Source: JAFAGX01 sp035624085 (lineage in GTDB: Bacteria; Acidobacteriota; Terriglobia; Terriglobales; Acidobacteriaceae). From it: a stretch of DNA of 46,019 nt. The position numbers were made by a program, and so were the translations under genes. Below are positions 23,228-31,933 of the stretch, one piece after another; positions within the stretch are counted from its first letter, which is position 1; every line of letters starts with the position of its first letter. The stretch lies in the NCBI GenBank assembly GCA_035624085.1, contig DASPSE010000271.1:1-46019 (forward strand). Reading direction: 5' to 3'. A model generated the notes under the pieces. The model ran no database searches. It had not been told where the DNA came from and saw nothing but the letters and a program-made list of their open reading frames with translations.

Positions 23228-25732
23228 TCATTTTCCCGGTTGCAGCATCAATTCATGCGATCTGCCTCTCTGGATGGCCTCTGCTGTGTAGGGCCACGCA
23301 AAGGTGAAGCCCTTGTACCAGGCATCCCATTGATCTAGGTAATAGGGACTAAGAAAATTCCCTGCCTCGCCCGTCACCAGGTTCAATGTGGATTGATCAA
23401 GATCGGCGAGATCGACGGTGATCCGCTCCGACGGGCCGTAGGTCTTTGCGGCGGCTTTGACCGTATACGGGCTTCCGGATTGCTCCCGCAAACCCGGCCC
23501 CGTCCAGTGCTGAAAAATCGGAAACTGTCCAAGGACCGGATTCTGAATTTCAACTGCGTCAAAAGCTCCCCATCTCCACGAATTTAGATCTTTTGGCGCA
23601 TCGGGTCTGCTGACGGCCCTGTTGACGGCTGCGGCCAACAATTCGTCGTAGTTCGCGTATGCGTCCGGCAGCCAACGCTTTGGCTGGTGCTGGACTACGT
23701 TGTCGAGCCAGATTGTCTCCATCATCCAGCTATAACTTTTCCAATTGAGCGTGGATTTCGCTTGAACGGGATCCTTCGGGGCCTGACCCAATTTAGGTTC
23801 TAGCAGCAGCCGGGTCAGTTCTTCCCGAGCTCGCACGGCGATGGTCGGCGCTGCGGAATCCGCGGTCATTCGCCCGTCCCACTGCCGCAAAATGTCGGCT
23901 GCAGTCTTCGCCCGCGGCGAAGGGTTCGTGGCGTGGTCAACGGCATAAACGAACCGCTCCGTGAAGAAGCGATCCAGCTCCGAATGAATATCCATTTGCA
24001 GCCCGAGCATGTCTGCAGCCGAAAACTTCTTGCCCGATTCCAGCACCCGGTAAATCCGCGCAGTCCGCCACGGCGCTTCCCACTCCACGCTGAGCGAGTA
24101 CGGATAATCATCCGGCGGGATGCGGCCGTTGGCCGTAGCAATGACTCCCGATGGCGGATTGAGTGCACTGGGAAGCTTCTCAAAGGGCACATAGCCGACC
24201 CACTCGTGGGCATTGTCGCTGCCGTTCTCTGGAAGGCTACCGTCGCCTGAGGCTCGAATCGGAACCTTGCCCGTGGCGTGGTATCCAATGTTCCCGTCCA
24301 CATCGGCGTAGACGACGTTTTGCCCGGGCGCGTCGAACTCCGAAAAGGCGTGTTGGAATTCCTCCCAGTTGCGTGAAGAATCCACCGCGAAGAACGGATT
24401 GCGAATTCCGTCGTACAGAGTCCAGCGCAGAGCCAGCTTGCGCGTCTCGCCGGGAACTAAATCCGTGACGATGGGACCATGCCGCGTAAGCAGCACGTCC
24501 ACAGTCACATCTGGCCTGCCTTTTACGTGAATGACCTCCTGCCGGTGATCGGGCTGTTTCCATCCCTCTGGCGTGAGATATTGTCCCGCCGCATTGAAGG
24601 TTTCGATGTACACATCCTCAATTGTCGGACCGATGTTTGTGAATCCCCAGGCGATGCGCTGATTATGACCGACGATGACGTACGGGTATCCCGGCAGCGT
24701 CACGCCCGCAACGTCCAAGTCACCGCAATGCAAATGAGCAGCGAACCAAAGATTGGGCATCTGATGGCCGAGGTGCATATCGTTCGAGAGCAGAGGCTTG
24801 CCCGTCACCGTGTGCGCTCCGGAAACCACCCAATTGTTCGAGCCCAAAACCAACGGTCGGTCATCGAAAAACGAAGCCGTTGGCTGACGAAAACTATCCA
24901 CATTCTGAGCGGACTTCAGTCCGCGAAGAATCGCGCGAGCGGGGAATGTGCCAAAGTCGTTGTCGGGATCATCAGCAGCTACGGAACTGTCTACAACCGA
25001 GTCCTTGTCGTCTGTGTGCTCCAGGCCCGGACGAGAGACCGTTGGCAAACGGTCGCGCCACGAGAAATTCACATAAAGATCGGCGGTGAGTTCCGGCCCT
25101 AACTTGGCGAGAATTTTCTCGCGAGTTAGGGCATGGCGCGGACTGGTGCTGAGGTCCTCAACCATGTACGCGCCGATCAGGGCCGAGTCCTCAATCGTCC
25201 ACGGCTGCGGCGAATAGCGCAGAATCCGAAACTCAATTGGCAGCCGATCCCGGTGCGTTTCGATGAACGCATTCACCCCGCGTGCGTAAGCCTCAAAATG
25301 GGAGCGGTCCTCGGCGGAAATGACTGCAACCGTCCTACGAGCGGCAACCGTCAGGCCAAGAATTCGCTGCTGCCGGTCATGCTCGAGTTGACTTTCGCCG
25401 ACAATCTCCGATAACTCTCCTGCCGCAAACCGGCGCATTCCGTCCATCTGAAACAATCGGTCCTGCGCCGTGACGTAGCCTTGGGCAAAGAACAGATCGT
25501 CGAGGTTGGATGCTTGGATGGCCGGGACACCATGGTTATCGCGTATCACAATCACCGGCGCTGCCAGCCCAGGAACTTGCAGTGTTCCATCGAGCTGGGG
25601 CAGGGCAGAACGCAGAGCCGAGCGGAGCCACAGAGCGATCCCCAGTGCGCACAGCAGCAATGCAATCAGAACAACTGCGATCAGCTTTGCAAATGCCCGA
25701 GGACGGGAGGGGACAGGAGTGCTGGTGGCCAT
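23228..25732 (-). CDS. Penicillin acylase family (Ntn-hydrolase) protein
   Basis: The 834-residue protein is a full-length member of the penicillin acylase family. The N-terminus (residues 15-40) is a membrane or signal segment. The family starts with VIVIRDNHGVPAIQASNLDD and LFFAQGYVTAQDRLFQMDGM. The self-cleavage site and new N-terminal serine are in VLGSNNWVVSG, followed by TGKPLLSNDMHLGHQMPNLW. HLHCGDLDVAGVTLPG and IAWGFTNIGPTIEDVYIE complete the beta-subunit core. Such enzymes cleave amide bonds of penicillins, acyl-homoserine lactones or other N-acyl compounds; the substrate is unknown. It faces the lipoprotein gene tail to tail with a 26-bp gap. Its likely site is the periplasm. Confidence 0.93.
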   Translation of the reverse strand: MATSTPVPSRPRAFAKLIAVVLIALLLCALGIALWLRSALRSALPQLDGTLQVPGLAAPVIVIRDNHGVPAIQASNLDDLFFAQGYVTAQDRLFQMDGMRRFAAGELSEIVGESQLEHDRQQRILGLTVAARRTVAVISAEDRSHFEAYARGVNAFIETHRDRLPIEFRILRYSPQPWTIEDSALIGAYMVEDLSTSPRHALTREKILAKLGPELTADLYVNFSWRDRLPTVSRPGLEHTDDKDSVVDSSVAADDPDNDFGTFPARAILRGLKSAQNVDSFRQPTASFFDDRPLVLGSNNWVVSGAHTVTGKPLLSNDMHLGHQMPNLWFAAHLHCGDLDVAGVTLPGYPYVIVGHNQRIAWGFTNIGPTIEDVYIETFNAAGQYLTPEGWKQPDHRQEVIHVKGRPDVTVDVLLTRHGPIVTDLVPGETRKLALRWTLYDGIRNPFFAVDSSRNWEEFQHAFSEFDAPGQNVVYADVDGNIGYHATGKVPIRASGDGSLPENGSDNAHEWVGYVPFEKLPSALNPPSGVIATANGRIPPDDYPYSLSVEWEAPWRTARIYRVLESGKKFSAADMLGLQMDIHSELDRFFTERFVYAVDHATNPSPRAKTAADILRQWDGRMTADSAAPTIAVRAREELTRLLLEPKLGQAPKDPVQAKSTLNWKSYSWMMETIWLDNVVQHQPKRWLPDAYANYDELLAAAVNRAVSRPDAPKDLNSWRWGAFDAVEIQNPVLGQFPIFQHWTGPGLREQSGSPYTVKAAAKTYGPSERITVDLADLDQSTLNLVTGEAGNFLSPYYLDQWDAWYKGFTFAWPYTAEAIQRGRSHELMLQPGK

Positions 25733-25760
25733 GACGAATTCTCGATTTTATCTTGAATGT

Positions 25761-25846
25761 TTCTCTTTGCGCGAAGCCCTGGCGCCCTTTGCGGTAAAGC
25801 CTTTAACCGCGAAGATCGCAAGGAACCGCAAGGAGCGCAAAGAGAA
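25761..25846. repeat. AACCGCAAAG-family element with perfect 12-bp inverted ends
   Basis: TTCTCTTTGCGC at 25761-25772 is the exact reverse complement of GCGCAAAGAGAA at 25835-25846. The inside holds AAAGCCTTTAACCGCGAAG (25796-25814), which matches the 5459-5574 element. The 86-bp unit lies between the divergent penicillin acylase and Fur genes. Confidence 0.7.
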
Positions 25847-25909
25847 TCGGGAAGTAATCAGTCCCAGAACTTGGCGCATTTCTTAAACGCCAGTATCATT
25901 CAAGTGATC

Positions 25910-26395
25910 ATGCTGCAGCGGCGCATTGACGACCAGCCGAGCATCTCCCGCGAGATGATGCGTGCGGCCCAGCAAATTCTGCATCAGCACCTCAAGCGCG
26001 TGGGCCTCAAGCACACCGCGCAGCGCGATACCATCCTGCAAACTTTCCTGGAGACGCGTGAGCACCTTTCAACCAACGAACTGCACCGGCTGGTGCAGAA
26101 GAAAGACGCCAAAATCGGTTTCACCACGGTGTACCGCACGCTGAAGCTGCTGGCAGAGTGCGGCTTGGCCAGCGAAGTAGCTTTTCATGACGGGCTCGCG
26201 CGCTTCGAGCACCAATACAACCGCCGCGGCCATCACCACATGGTGTGTACCCACTGCGGCAGCTCGGTGGAATTCTTTTCGCCCGAAGTGGATCGTCTGG
26301 AGCAGGAGATTGGAAGCAAGTATCACTTCGAAACCACTCGTCACACGTTTCAGATTTACGGCCGTTGCGAAGATTGCCGCAAAAAGAAAAACTAG
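25910..26395 (+). CDS. Fur family transcriptional regulator
   Basis: From ATG 25910 the protein has 161 residues, normal for Fur/PerR/Zur regulators. The winged-helix part (about residues 15-85) has RVGLKHTAQRDTILQTFLET, LSTNELHRLVQKKDAKIGFT and TVYRTLKLLAECGLASEV. The dimer/metal part has the His cluster RRGHHHMVCTHCGSSVEFF and the closing FQIYGRCEDCRKKK, so two CxxC pairs form the structural zinc site. Sensor ligands appear to be present. It could be an iron, zinc or peroxide sensor, which cannot be resolved here. The frame remains open up to 25757 through the repeat element, but those codons are repeat sequence. The next gene starts ten bases after the stop. Confidence 0.9.
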   Translation: MLQRRIDDQPSISREMMRAAQQILHQHLKRVGLKHTAQRDTILQTFLETREHLSTNELHRLVQKKDAKIGFTTVYRTLKLLAECGLASEVAFHDGLARFEHQYNRRGHHHMVCTHCGSSVEFFSPEVDRLEQEIGSKYHFETTRHTFQIYGRCEDCRKKKN

Positions 26396-26405
26396 AGCAA
26401 ACAGT

Positions 26406-26864
26406 GTGGCCACCGCGTCTATCTCATGCCCGCAATGCAGCGCCGAAATGCCCGCCAGCGCTGCGTTCTGTCCTGGTTGCGGACGCAGAATGATTATCGT
26501 TCCCGCCGCTGTGGCCGCCACCGGTTTTTTGAAAGAGAATGTTGCAGCGGCGCTGGCCTACGTTACCTTCATTCCGGCCATTGTTTTTCTGTGGGTGAGG
26601 CCGTTTAACCACAACCGCCTGGTCCGCTTTCATTCGTGGCAATCCATCTTTCTTGCGGTTGCGGTTGTTGTGGCCGGAATTGGCTTGCGGATGCTCTTCT
26701 CCATACTTTCTTTGATTCCACGCTTCGGATACCTCCTCGCCTCGCTCGCGGTTCTGGTAGTGGCGCTGGGTTTTGTGATTCTCTGGCTGGTCGTGGTCGT
26801 AAAGGCATTCCAAGGAGAACTGTTCAAATTGCCGGTGATTGGCGGCGTTGCGGAAAGAGCATAA
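26406..26864 (+). CDS. Zinc-ribbon membrane protein (DUF4870-like)
   Basis: The 152-residue protein begins at GTG 26406, ten bases after the Fur gene. It opens with a zinc ribbon CPQCSAEMPASAAFCPGCGR (about residues 8-27). The rest is membrane: VAAALAYVTFIPAIVFLWV, then the charged loop RPFNHNRLVRFHSWQSIFL, and three further hydrophobic stretches up to residue 136. The loop NRLVRFHSWQSIF is typical of DUF4870-like proteins, which also have a His before SWQ. The function is not known. Co-transcription with the Fur gene is likely because the gap is short. Confidence 0.78.
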   Translation: MATASISCPQCSAEMPASAAFCPGCGRRMIIVPAAVAATGFLKENVAAALAYVTFIPAIVFLWVRPFNHNRLVRFHSWQSIFLAVAVVVAGIGLRMLFSILSLIPRFGYLLASLAVLVVALGFVILWLVVVVKAFQGELFKLPVIGGVAERA

Positions 26865-27049
26865 GTCCTCCTCGCCACTTGTCGGTTCCATAGCTTTGTG
26901 TCTTACTGATCAGATTCTGACTAAACGGGGATTAGGGCGGAGGGTTGCCGCTTGACAGAACCTCCGTTGTAATGTCATTCCTATTGGCTTTCTCTTTCGC
27001 GTTACTGACGGTTTCGGTAGTCTGAGTTGAACCACGAGAGGAGCCGGGT

Positions 27050-28024
27050 TTGCGAGTTCGGGTTTTCTATCACGATAAGTGTTTTGACGGTGCTTCCTCA
27101 GCAGCGCTTTTCTCGCGCTTCTACCGGGAGCGCATCCGCAACGATGTCGAGTTTGTTTACAGCGGCTTGCTGCACCGGGCTGGATCTCTGTTCAACGAAA
27201 ACGACTTCAACGGCGACGAGAACGTGATCGTGGACTTCAAGTATTCCAGCTCGTCCAAAATCACCTGGTGGTTTGATCACCACGAGAGTGCATTTCTCTC
27301 TCCCGCCGACGCTGCCCATTTTGAGCAGGATCAAAGCAACCGCAAATTCTATGATCCGGATTTCAAATCCTGTACCAGCTTTATCGCCATAATAGCCGAG
27401 CAGCGTTTCGGATTTAATCCAGCGCCCGTCGCGGAGTTGGTCAAATGGACCGACATAATCGACGGTGCGCTCTATCCCGATGCCCGCACCGCCGTCGAAA
27501 TGCGCGAGCCAGCCATGAAATTGACCATGATCATCGAGGCCACGCAGAATCCCGATTTGGTGCCGCGGCTCATCCCTCTTCTTGCCACTAAGCCCTTGGG
27601 CGAGATTTTGAAAGAGCCCTTCGTGGCGCCGCTGTTGCCGCCTTTACTCGAACGTCATCAGCATTCGATTGCCGTTCTGCGGGAACGCACCGAACTGAAA
27701 GACGGCACCATCTTCTTCAACATCAGCGATCACGAATTGGAGGGCTATAACAAATTTGTTCCTTACTATCTGCATCCCGAATCGATTTATAGCGTAGGCC
27801 TGAGCAAGAGCAGTTTTCGGGTGAAGGTTTCAGTGGGATCGAATCCGTGGGCTCCTGCAGAGCCGGTCGTGAATTTGGCAAAGATTTGCGAGCGCTACGG
27901 CGGCGGAGGCCACGCGCGAGTGGGCGCCATTTCTTTCGACGTTTCGCATCAGGATGCGGCGCGCAAAGCCGCGCAAGAGATCGTCGAAGAACTGCGAGCC
28001 GCTGTGCGTGCGCAGGGAGCGTAG
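27050..28024 (+). CDS. DHH family phosphoesterase
   Basis: The 324-residue protein has the two-domain DHH layout. The N-terminal part has FYHDKCFDGASSAALFSRF (His8, Asp13), VIVDFKYSS with Asp62 and the name motif WWFDHHES (Asp76, His77, His78), all metal ligands. The C-terminal DHHA1 part ends with ERYGGGGHARVGAISF, the substrate-binding GGGH loop. Relatives include RecJ, NrnA (oligoribonucleases/pAp phosphatases) and GdpP; which of these it resembles in substrate is not clear. The first codon is TTG at 27050, preceded by AGAGGAG with a good spacing, so this start is well supported. No in-frame ATG lies close by. Confidence 0.9.
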   Translation: MRVRVFYHDKCFDGASSAALFSRFYRERIRNDVEFVYSGLLHRAGSLFNENDFNGDENVIVDFKYSSSSKITWWFDHHESAFLSPADAAHFEQDQSNRKFYDPDFKSCTSFIAIIAEQRFGFNPAPVAELVKWTDIIDGALYPDARTAVEMREPAMKLTMIIEATQNPDLVPRLIPLLATKPLGEILKEPFVAPLLPPLLERHQHSIAVLRERTELKDGTIFFNISDHELEGYNKFVPYYLHPESIYSVGLSKSSFRVKVSVGSNPWAPAEPVVNLAKICERYGGGGHARVGAISFDVSHQDAARKAAQEIVEELRAAVRAQGA

Positions 28025-28163
28025 GGATTAGGCAGACGACCGGAAGACTCCGCGGCACTCGCCGCGCTCCCCCAGTTCTAAATTCGTAAGTACCTTGTTG
28101 GTTCGTGGCCGGATTTTTACCTGGATGCAACCATTAATGCGGCAGCCCGGTAGATAATAAAAC

Positions 28164-28685
28164 ATGAGCTCGACCGTGCACAGCAGAGCCGAACCCGCGC
28201 CGCATGCGCATGATCATACCCTGCAGGCGCTTCGCAGCATTGCCACATTCGAGCTTGCCAAGGGCCTGCTCGTATTGCTGGCGGCCATCGCTGTTCTCTT
28301 CCTGGTGGGTCAGGATCCCTGGGATGTAGCCGACGGTCTGCTGCATCTGCTCCACATCAGCCCGGATGGCCACTTCGCCCAGGCTTTTCTCGATTGGGCC
28401 GACACACTCACTGATGCCAAACTTTGGGCGGTCGCCGGCGCAGCTCTAGCCTATTCGATTCTTCGCTTTCTCGAGGCGTATGGACTCTGGTACGCGAGGG
28501 CCTGGGCGGAATGGATCGCCCTGGTTTCAGGTTCGTTGTACTTGCCCTACGAGATCTACAAGCTGATTCATCGGCAGACCATACTCCACATCTCAGTCCT
28601 GCTCATCAATCTGGCGATCGTGCTCTATATGGCGTATCTCCTGAAGACCGGCAAGAGTCTTCACGGAATACCTGCAGAAAGCTGA
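28164..28685 (+). CDS. DUF2127 domain membrane protein
   Basis: The 173-residue protein has four hydrophobic segments and matches DUF2127 by eye. The diagnostic features are LRSIATFELAKGLLVLLAAI (about residues 24-43), LLHLLHISPDGHF, LAYSILRFLEAYGLWYARAW (about 99-118) and EWIALVSGSLYLPYEIYKLI, and the end is a charged tail. The function is unknown. GATAAT at 28153-28158 lies five bases before the ATG, with no ribosome-binding site between, so the message may be leaderless. It runs convergently into the exported-protein gene on the other strand with a 7-bp gap. Confidence 0.85.
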   Translation: MSSTVHSRAEPAPHAHDHTLQALRSIATFELAKGLLVLLAAIAVLFLVGQDPWDVADGLLHLLHISPDGHFAQAFLDWADTLTDAKLWAVAGAALAYSILRFLEAYGLWYARAWAEWIALVSGSLYLPYEIYKLIHRQTILHISVLLINLAIVLYMAYLLKTGKSLHGIPAES

Positions 28686-28692
28686 CCTGGTG

Positions 28693-29655
28693 TTACGGCA
28701 TTGGCTTTCCGGCGCTGAGGCAGGAAGTCCCATTTTCGTCGGGGAAGGAACGGACAACTGCCGAGTCATCAGTGCAAAAAGCTTTTCCAACGCTGCCATC
28801 CGCGGGCACAGCGGTCAGAATGAATTTGGAAGCTGAGCTTCCACTGCAACCTGTCAGGGCGAACCGATAGCCGTGCTTTTTGCCGCTGGCCAGCCCAGGG
28901 TCGATCAGCATGGCATGATGATCGGTGGGTTCATCGCCTCCGATTCCACCCAGGTCTGAAAGCGAGCAGGTGTATCCGTGTCCATAGGCAGCCGCGTACT
29001 TCACTTCCGCTTGGGCAATGTTTCTCATGGCGATAACTGTGGATGCCTCGTAAAAGTTGTGCGGACTGGCCTGTGTCGATACGTCCGAGTACAGACTCGC
29101 GTTGCCAGCCGCGGGTTGCCAACTCGTCATCGCTTTCAGAAGCTCGGGATCGCTGAGCGATACTTTGAATGCAAATGTAATCTCATTGAGCTTCCAAACG
29201 CCGGTTTCCTGCTTCATCCCAAATGTGAAGCGCGGGCTCATCCCAGAGAGCTGGGGTTCTCCGTTTTTGTATCCACGGAACGAAACCTCGATTTCGTCCT
29301 CGTCGGCTTGCAGATCATCACGCTCGACCACGATTTCGAACTTGCTGCTCTCGTGTGGATTCTCCACGGACAGCAGAATCGGCCCAGCTTCGAAGGTTTC
29401 GAATTCCTGACCTTTCGCCTGAAGTTGGGTGGCGATCAGCGCAAACGTATCAAGTGTGGAAGCCGCTGACCCAGCTTTAGCCTTCTTCAGTGCAATCTGC
29501 AAAGCTTCCGGAAGATGCTTCTCCAATGTCCCGGGAGTCTTGCTGAAAAACATCTCGATCAGCGCCTGCCGTGCCGTCTGAGGCGCAGGCTGCGCGGCGG
29601 CAAGCGCAACCGCAGCCAAAAAGACGCCACAACCGAGTAACTTGGTCCGAAGCAT
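28693..29655 (-). CDS. Exported protein with pilin-like C-terminal domain
   Basis: The 320-residue protein has a signal peptide (MLRTKLLGCGVFLAAVALAA, cleavage near AAA-Q). The middle (about residues 30-180) is an unrecognised alpha/beta domain with ALIEMFFSKTPGTLEKHLPE and FEIVVERDDLQADED. The C-terminal part (about 205-315) reads like the globular end of a type IV or type II secretion pilin: STVIAMRNIAQAEVKYAAAY, then CSLSDLGG, LIDPGLASGKKHGYRFALTG and SFPDENG. Such a tail without the hydrophobic pilin helix is unusual and is attached here to a secreted domain. It may bind a pseudopilus or simply share the fold. The stop lies 7 bp from the DUF2127 stop, convergent. Confidence 0.75.
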   Translation of the reverse strand: MLRTKLLGCGVFLAAVALAAAQPAPQTARQALIEMFFSKTPGTLEKHLPEALQIALKKAKAGSAASTLDTFALIATQLQAKGQEFETFEAGPILLSVENPHESSKFEIVVERDDLQADEDEIEVSFRGYKNGEPQLSGMSPRFTFGMKQETGVWKLNEITFAFKVSLSDPELLKAMTSWQPAAGNASLYSDVSTQASPHNFYEASTVIAMRNIAQAEVKYAAAYGHGYTCSLSDLGGIGGDEPTDHHAMLIDPGLASGKKHGYRFALTGCSGSSASKFILTAVPADGSVGKAFCTDDSAVVRSFPDENGTSCLSAGKPMP

Positions 29656-29894
29656 GGGGCCTCCCTCGATTCGAGAATCATGGCAGGGCCAGGGTGAATG
29701 CGCCAGTTACAAAGGTAAAGCCCCTGGATGCCAAGCCTTCCTCTGCCGTGACTCTGGTCACCGAACTGGGATTACCGGGGTAAACACACTGTTGGGCAAT
29801 ATTTGCCACGAAGGGGCCATTGTGGGAATGCGCCCGACGAGGCAATCTGGTGGCACGCAGAAAATCCTGGAAAGGCATGTTAGGGAGGACAGTT

Positions 29895-30023
29895 ATGAAC
29901 GGCTCTTCTGGTGAAACACAGTTCCGGCGCACTGCCGAATGGGCGGCGGAATTACTGGCGATGGCACTGGTAAGCGCGATGATCGTGGTGAGCACGCTTC
30001 GCCTGTTGGGGATCTTGTCCTAG
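29895..30023 (+). CDS. Very small single-span membrane protein
   Basis: This 42-codon frame starts at ATG 29895, which follows a strong GGGAGGA site with ideal spacing. The peptide begins MNGSSGETQFRRTAEWAAEL and continues as one hydrophobic segment LLAMALVSAMIVVSTLRLL, a likely transmembrane helix near the end. The frame is the only sensible one in a 520-bp gap. No family is known to me; the good ribosome-binding site is the main support. Confidence 0.45.
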   Translation: MNGSSGETQFRRTAEWAAELLAMALVSAMIVVSTLRLLGILS

Positions 30024-30176
30024 CCAAGGGGCTCGATCTTTGGAGGTGCCTTGCGGGCGCAGAATTTTCAAGCCCGTGTTCTTTCTGACCTGATTATCTC
30101 TCAGCTCTTCAAACTGATTATCCATCATTAAGTCCCGGCCTTCCATTCAGTCCGAGGAAAAACGAATGACGAGTTG

Positions 30177-31211
30177 TCATCGCTGATGCTGCCCGGCCAA
30201 GGCTGGCTCTGATTGCATAGCCTCGATAATGGAATCGGCGAATTCTGAAGTACCAGCCTTGCCGCCGACATCGCGGGTCAACTTGTCACGGCTGCGATAA
30301 ACCTTTTCCAACGCATTTCGAATCTTCAAAGCCGCATCGAACTCGCCGAGATGACGCAGCATCAGAAGGGAACAGCGGATTATCGCGGTTGGATTGGCAA
30401 TATTCTTGCCCGCAATATCAGGAGCAGAGCCATGAACCGCCTCGAAAATTGCGCACCGTTCCCCGAAATTCGCGCTAGGCACCATGCCCAACCCCCCAAC
30501 AAAAGCGGCGCACAGGTCGGAAATAATATCGCCGTAGAGATTTTCCATGAGCAGCATATCGTACTGGTAAGGATCCATGACCAGTTGCATGCAGGTGTTG
30601 TCCACGATGTGCTCGGCATAAGTGATCTCGGGGTATTCCTTTGCCACATCTCGGGCACAGCGCAAGAACAACCCATCCGACAGTTTCATGATGTTGGCTT
30701 TGTGGATGGCGTGAATCTTCTTACGTTTATTCTTGCGAGCGTACTCAAAGGCAAAGCGCGAAATGCGAGTGCACGCTTTCTCGGTCATAATCTTCAGGCT
30801 TTCCACCACACCGGGAACGACTTCGTGCTCGATCCCGGAATACAAGCCTTCGGTGTTTTCGCGCACGATGATGAGATCGACGTCGGGATAGCGGGTCGGA
30901 ATGTGAGGCAGGTTGCGGATCGGGCGAAAGTTGGCATAAAGCTCGAATCTCTTGCGCAACTCCACGTTGATGCTGGAAAATCCGCCGCCGATCGGCGTTG
31001 TGATCGGCCCCTTCAGCGCGACACGGGTGTGTTCGATCGACTCAACGAGGTCTTTCGGAATGTACTCGTGATATCTCTCGTAGGCGTCAGCTCCTGCCGC
31101 ATAACTCTCCCAATCGAACTTCAATCCTGTGGCTTCAAGAATGCGTACGGCTGCCTGCGTGACTTCAGGACCGATGCCATCGCCGGGAATGAGGGTGATT
31201 GTGTGAGCCAC
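30177..31211 (-). CDS. Isocitrate/isopropylmalate dehydrogenase family enzyme
   Basis: From GTG 31211 the protein has 344 residues, normal for NAD-dependent isocitrate dehydrogenases of this family. It begins AHTITLIPGDGIGPEV. The substrate arginines sit in VELRKRFELYANFRPIRNLP, and the segments IVRENTEGLYSGIEHEVVPG and AIHKANIMKLSDGLFLRCAR carry the family Tyr and Lys. The metal aspartates are in MLLMENLYGDIISDLCAAFVGG, and the nucleotide loop is EAVHGSAPDIAGKNIANPTA. The profile suits NAD-isocitrate dehydrogenase of the citric acid cycle better than LeuB, but homoisocitrate or tartrate dehydrogenase cannot be excluded. GGAG stands eight bases before the GTG. The frame is open to 31325 but without family similarity. 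Confidence 0.92.
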   Translation of the reverse strand: MAHTITLIPGDGIGPEVTQAAVRILEATGLKFDWESYAAGADAYERYHEYIPKDLVESIEHTRVALKGPITTPIGGGFSSINVELRKRFELYANFRPIRNLPHIPTRYPDVDLIIVRENTEGLYSGIEHEVVPGVVESLKIMTEKACTRISRFAFEYARKNKRKKIHAIHKANIMKLSDGLFLRCARDVAKEYPEITYAEHIVDNTCMQLVMDPYQYDMLLMENLYGDIISDLCAAFVGGLGMVPSANFGERCAIFEAVHGSAPDIAGKNIANPTAIIRCSLLMLRHLGEFDAALKIRNALEKVYRSRDKLTRDVGGKAGTSEFADSIIEAMQSEPALAGQHQR

Positions 31212-31260
31212 AAGGATGGCTCCGTCCGGAGCCCATATTCTAGCCCTTGATCGTGCGCGG

Positions 31261-31905
31261 CTACCTACTCTTGGCTCGCGATTCTTGGGCCGCTCGGTCG
31301 CGAAACTTAAAAAGCACGTCGGCAATTTTCATGGGCTCTCGCTTCGCATCTATATCCCCTGTCTCCTCATTGAGCCGGTACCACTGGGTAATTAACGCCC
31401 TGTACTCGGCGGGGCTTTTCGAAAACATGCCGCCCTTGTTTCGCGACAGATGCTCATGGCACCACAGATGCCCCCCCACGAAGCCAAGTTGTTGGGCCTT
31501 TCCGTCTAGACTTATTTGTTTCCAATATGTACCGTCGTAAAAGCCATGCCGCCCTTTTATAGGCTCTCCGTCGTCGCGTGGTAATTTCTCCCCAGGGTGA
31601 TCACGGAAACGGTCAAGCACATCTGAGACAGGCTCATCAAGATGAGATGGATTATCTTCGTAGAATCTTGTCACCAAGTCGCGGGCTTCGTCCAGCGAAA
31701 TGGTCGTGAATCGTGCAGGTCCTTTGTATTCGTAAATGTAACAATCAATATAGCCGTCCAGGAAACCCTCTCTTTCAGTGGGAGAAACCGAAAGCCACCA
31801 ATGGCCGTCGTACCGGTGCACTCCCTGTGCGTTACTGGCAACGTCGATGCAGACCAGGGGCAGGAGAAGGCAAGTGAGCAGAATTACTCCAGCATTCGGT
31901 TTCAC
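31261..31905 (-). CDS. Exported protein with an internal domain duplication, unknown function
   Basis: The 214-residue protein has a signal peptide (MKPNAGVILLTCLLLPLVCI) and then two tandem copies of one domain. Copy A (about residues 30-107) has YDGHWWLSVSPTEREGFLDG, YIDC and later DVLDRFRDHPG. Copy B (about 120-207) has YDGTYWKQISLDGKAQQLGF, HLWC and later DVLFKFRDRA. The shared pattern is YDG-x-x-W, a GF-x-x-G turn, one cysteine and a closing amphipathic helix. I know no family name. It could be a periplasmic binding or structural module. It is downstream of nrdR on the same strand, with a 28-bp gap, so it may share a transcript. Confidence 0.7.
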   Translation of the reverse strand: MKPNAGVILLTCLLLPLVCIDVASNAQGVHRYDGHWWLSVSPTEREGFLDGYIDCYIYEYKGPARFTTISLDEARDLVTRFYEDNPSHLDEPVSDVLDRFRDHPGEKLPRDDGEPIKGRHGFYDGTYWKQISLDGKAQQLGFVGGHLWCHEHLSRNKGGMFSKSPAEYRALITQWYRLNEETGDIDAKREPMKIADVLFKFRDRAAQESRAKSR

Positions 31906-31933
31906 TTAAGCCACCTATCGACCTGTTGGTGCG

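Noticed and set aside
30351..31250. 299-codon open frame on the plus strand opposite the isocitrate-type dehydrogenase
   Set aside because: It is a shadow of the well-supported enzyme on the other strand, with no domain features.
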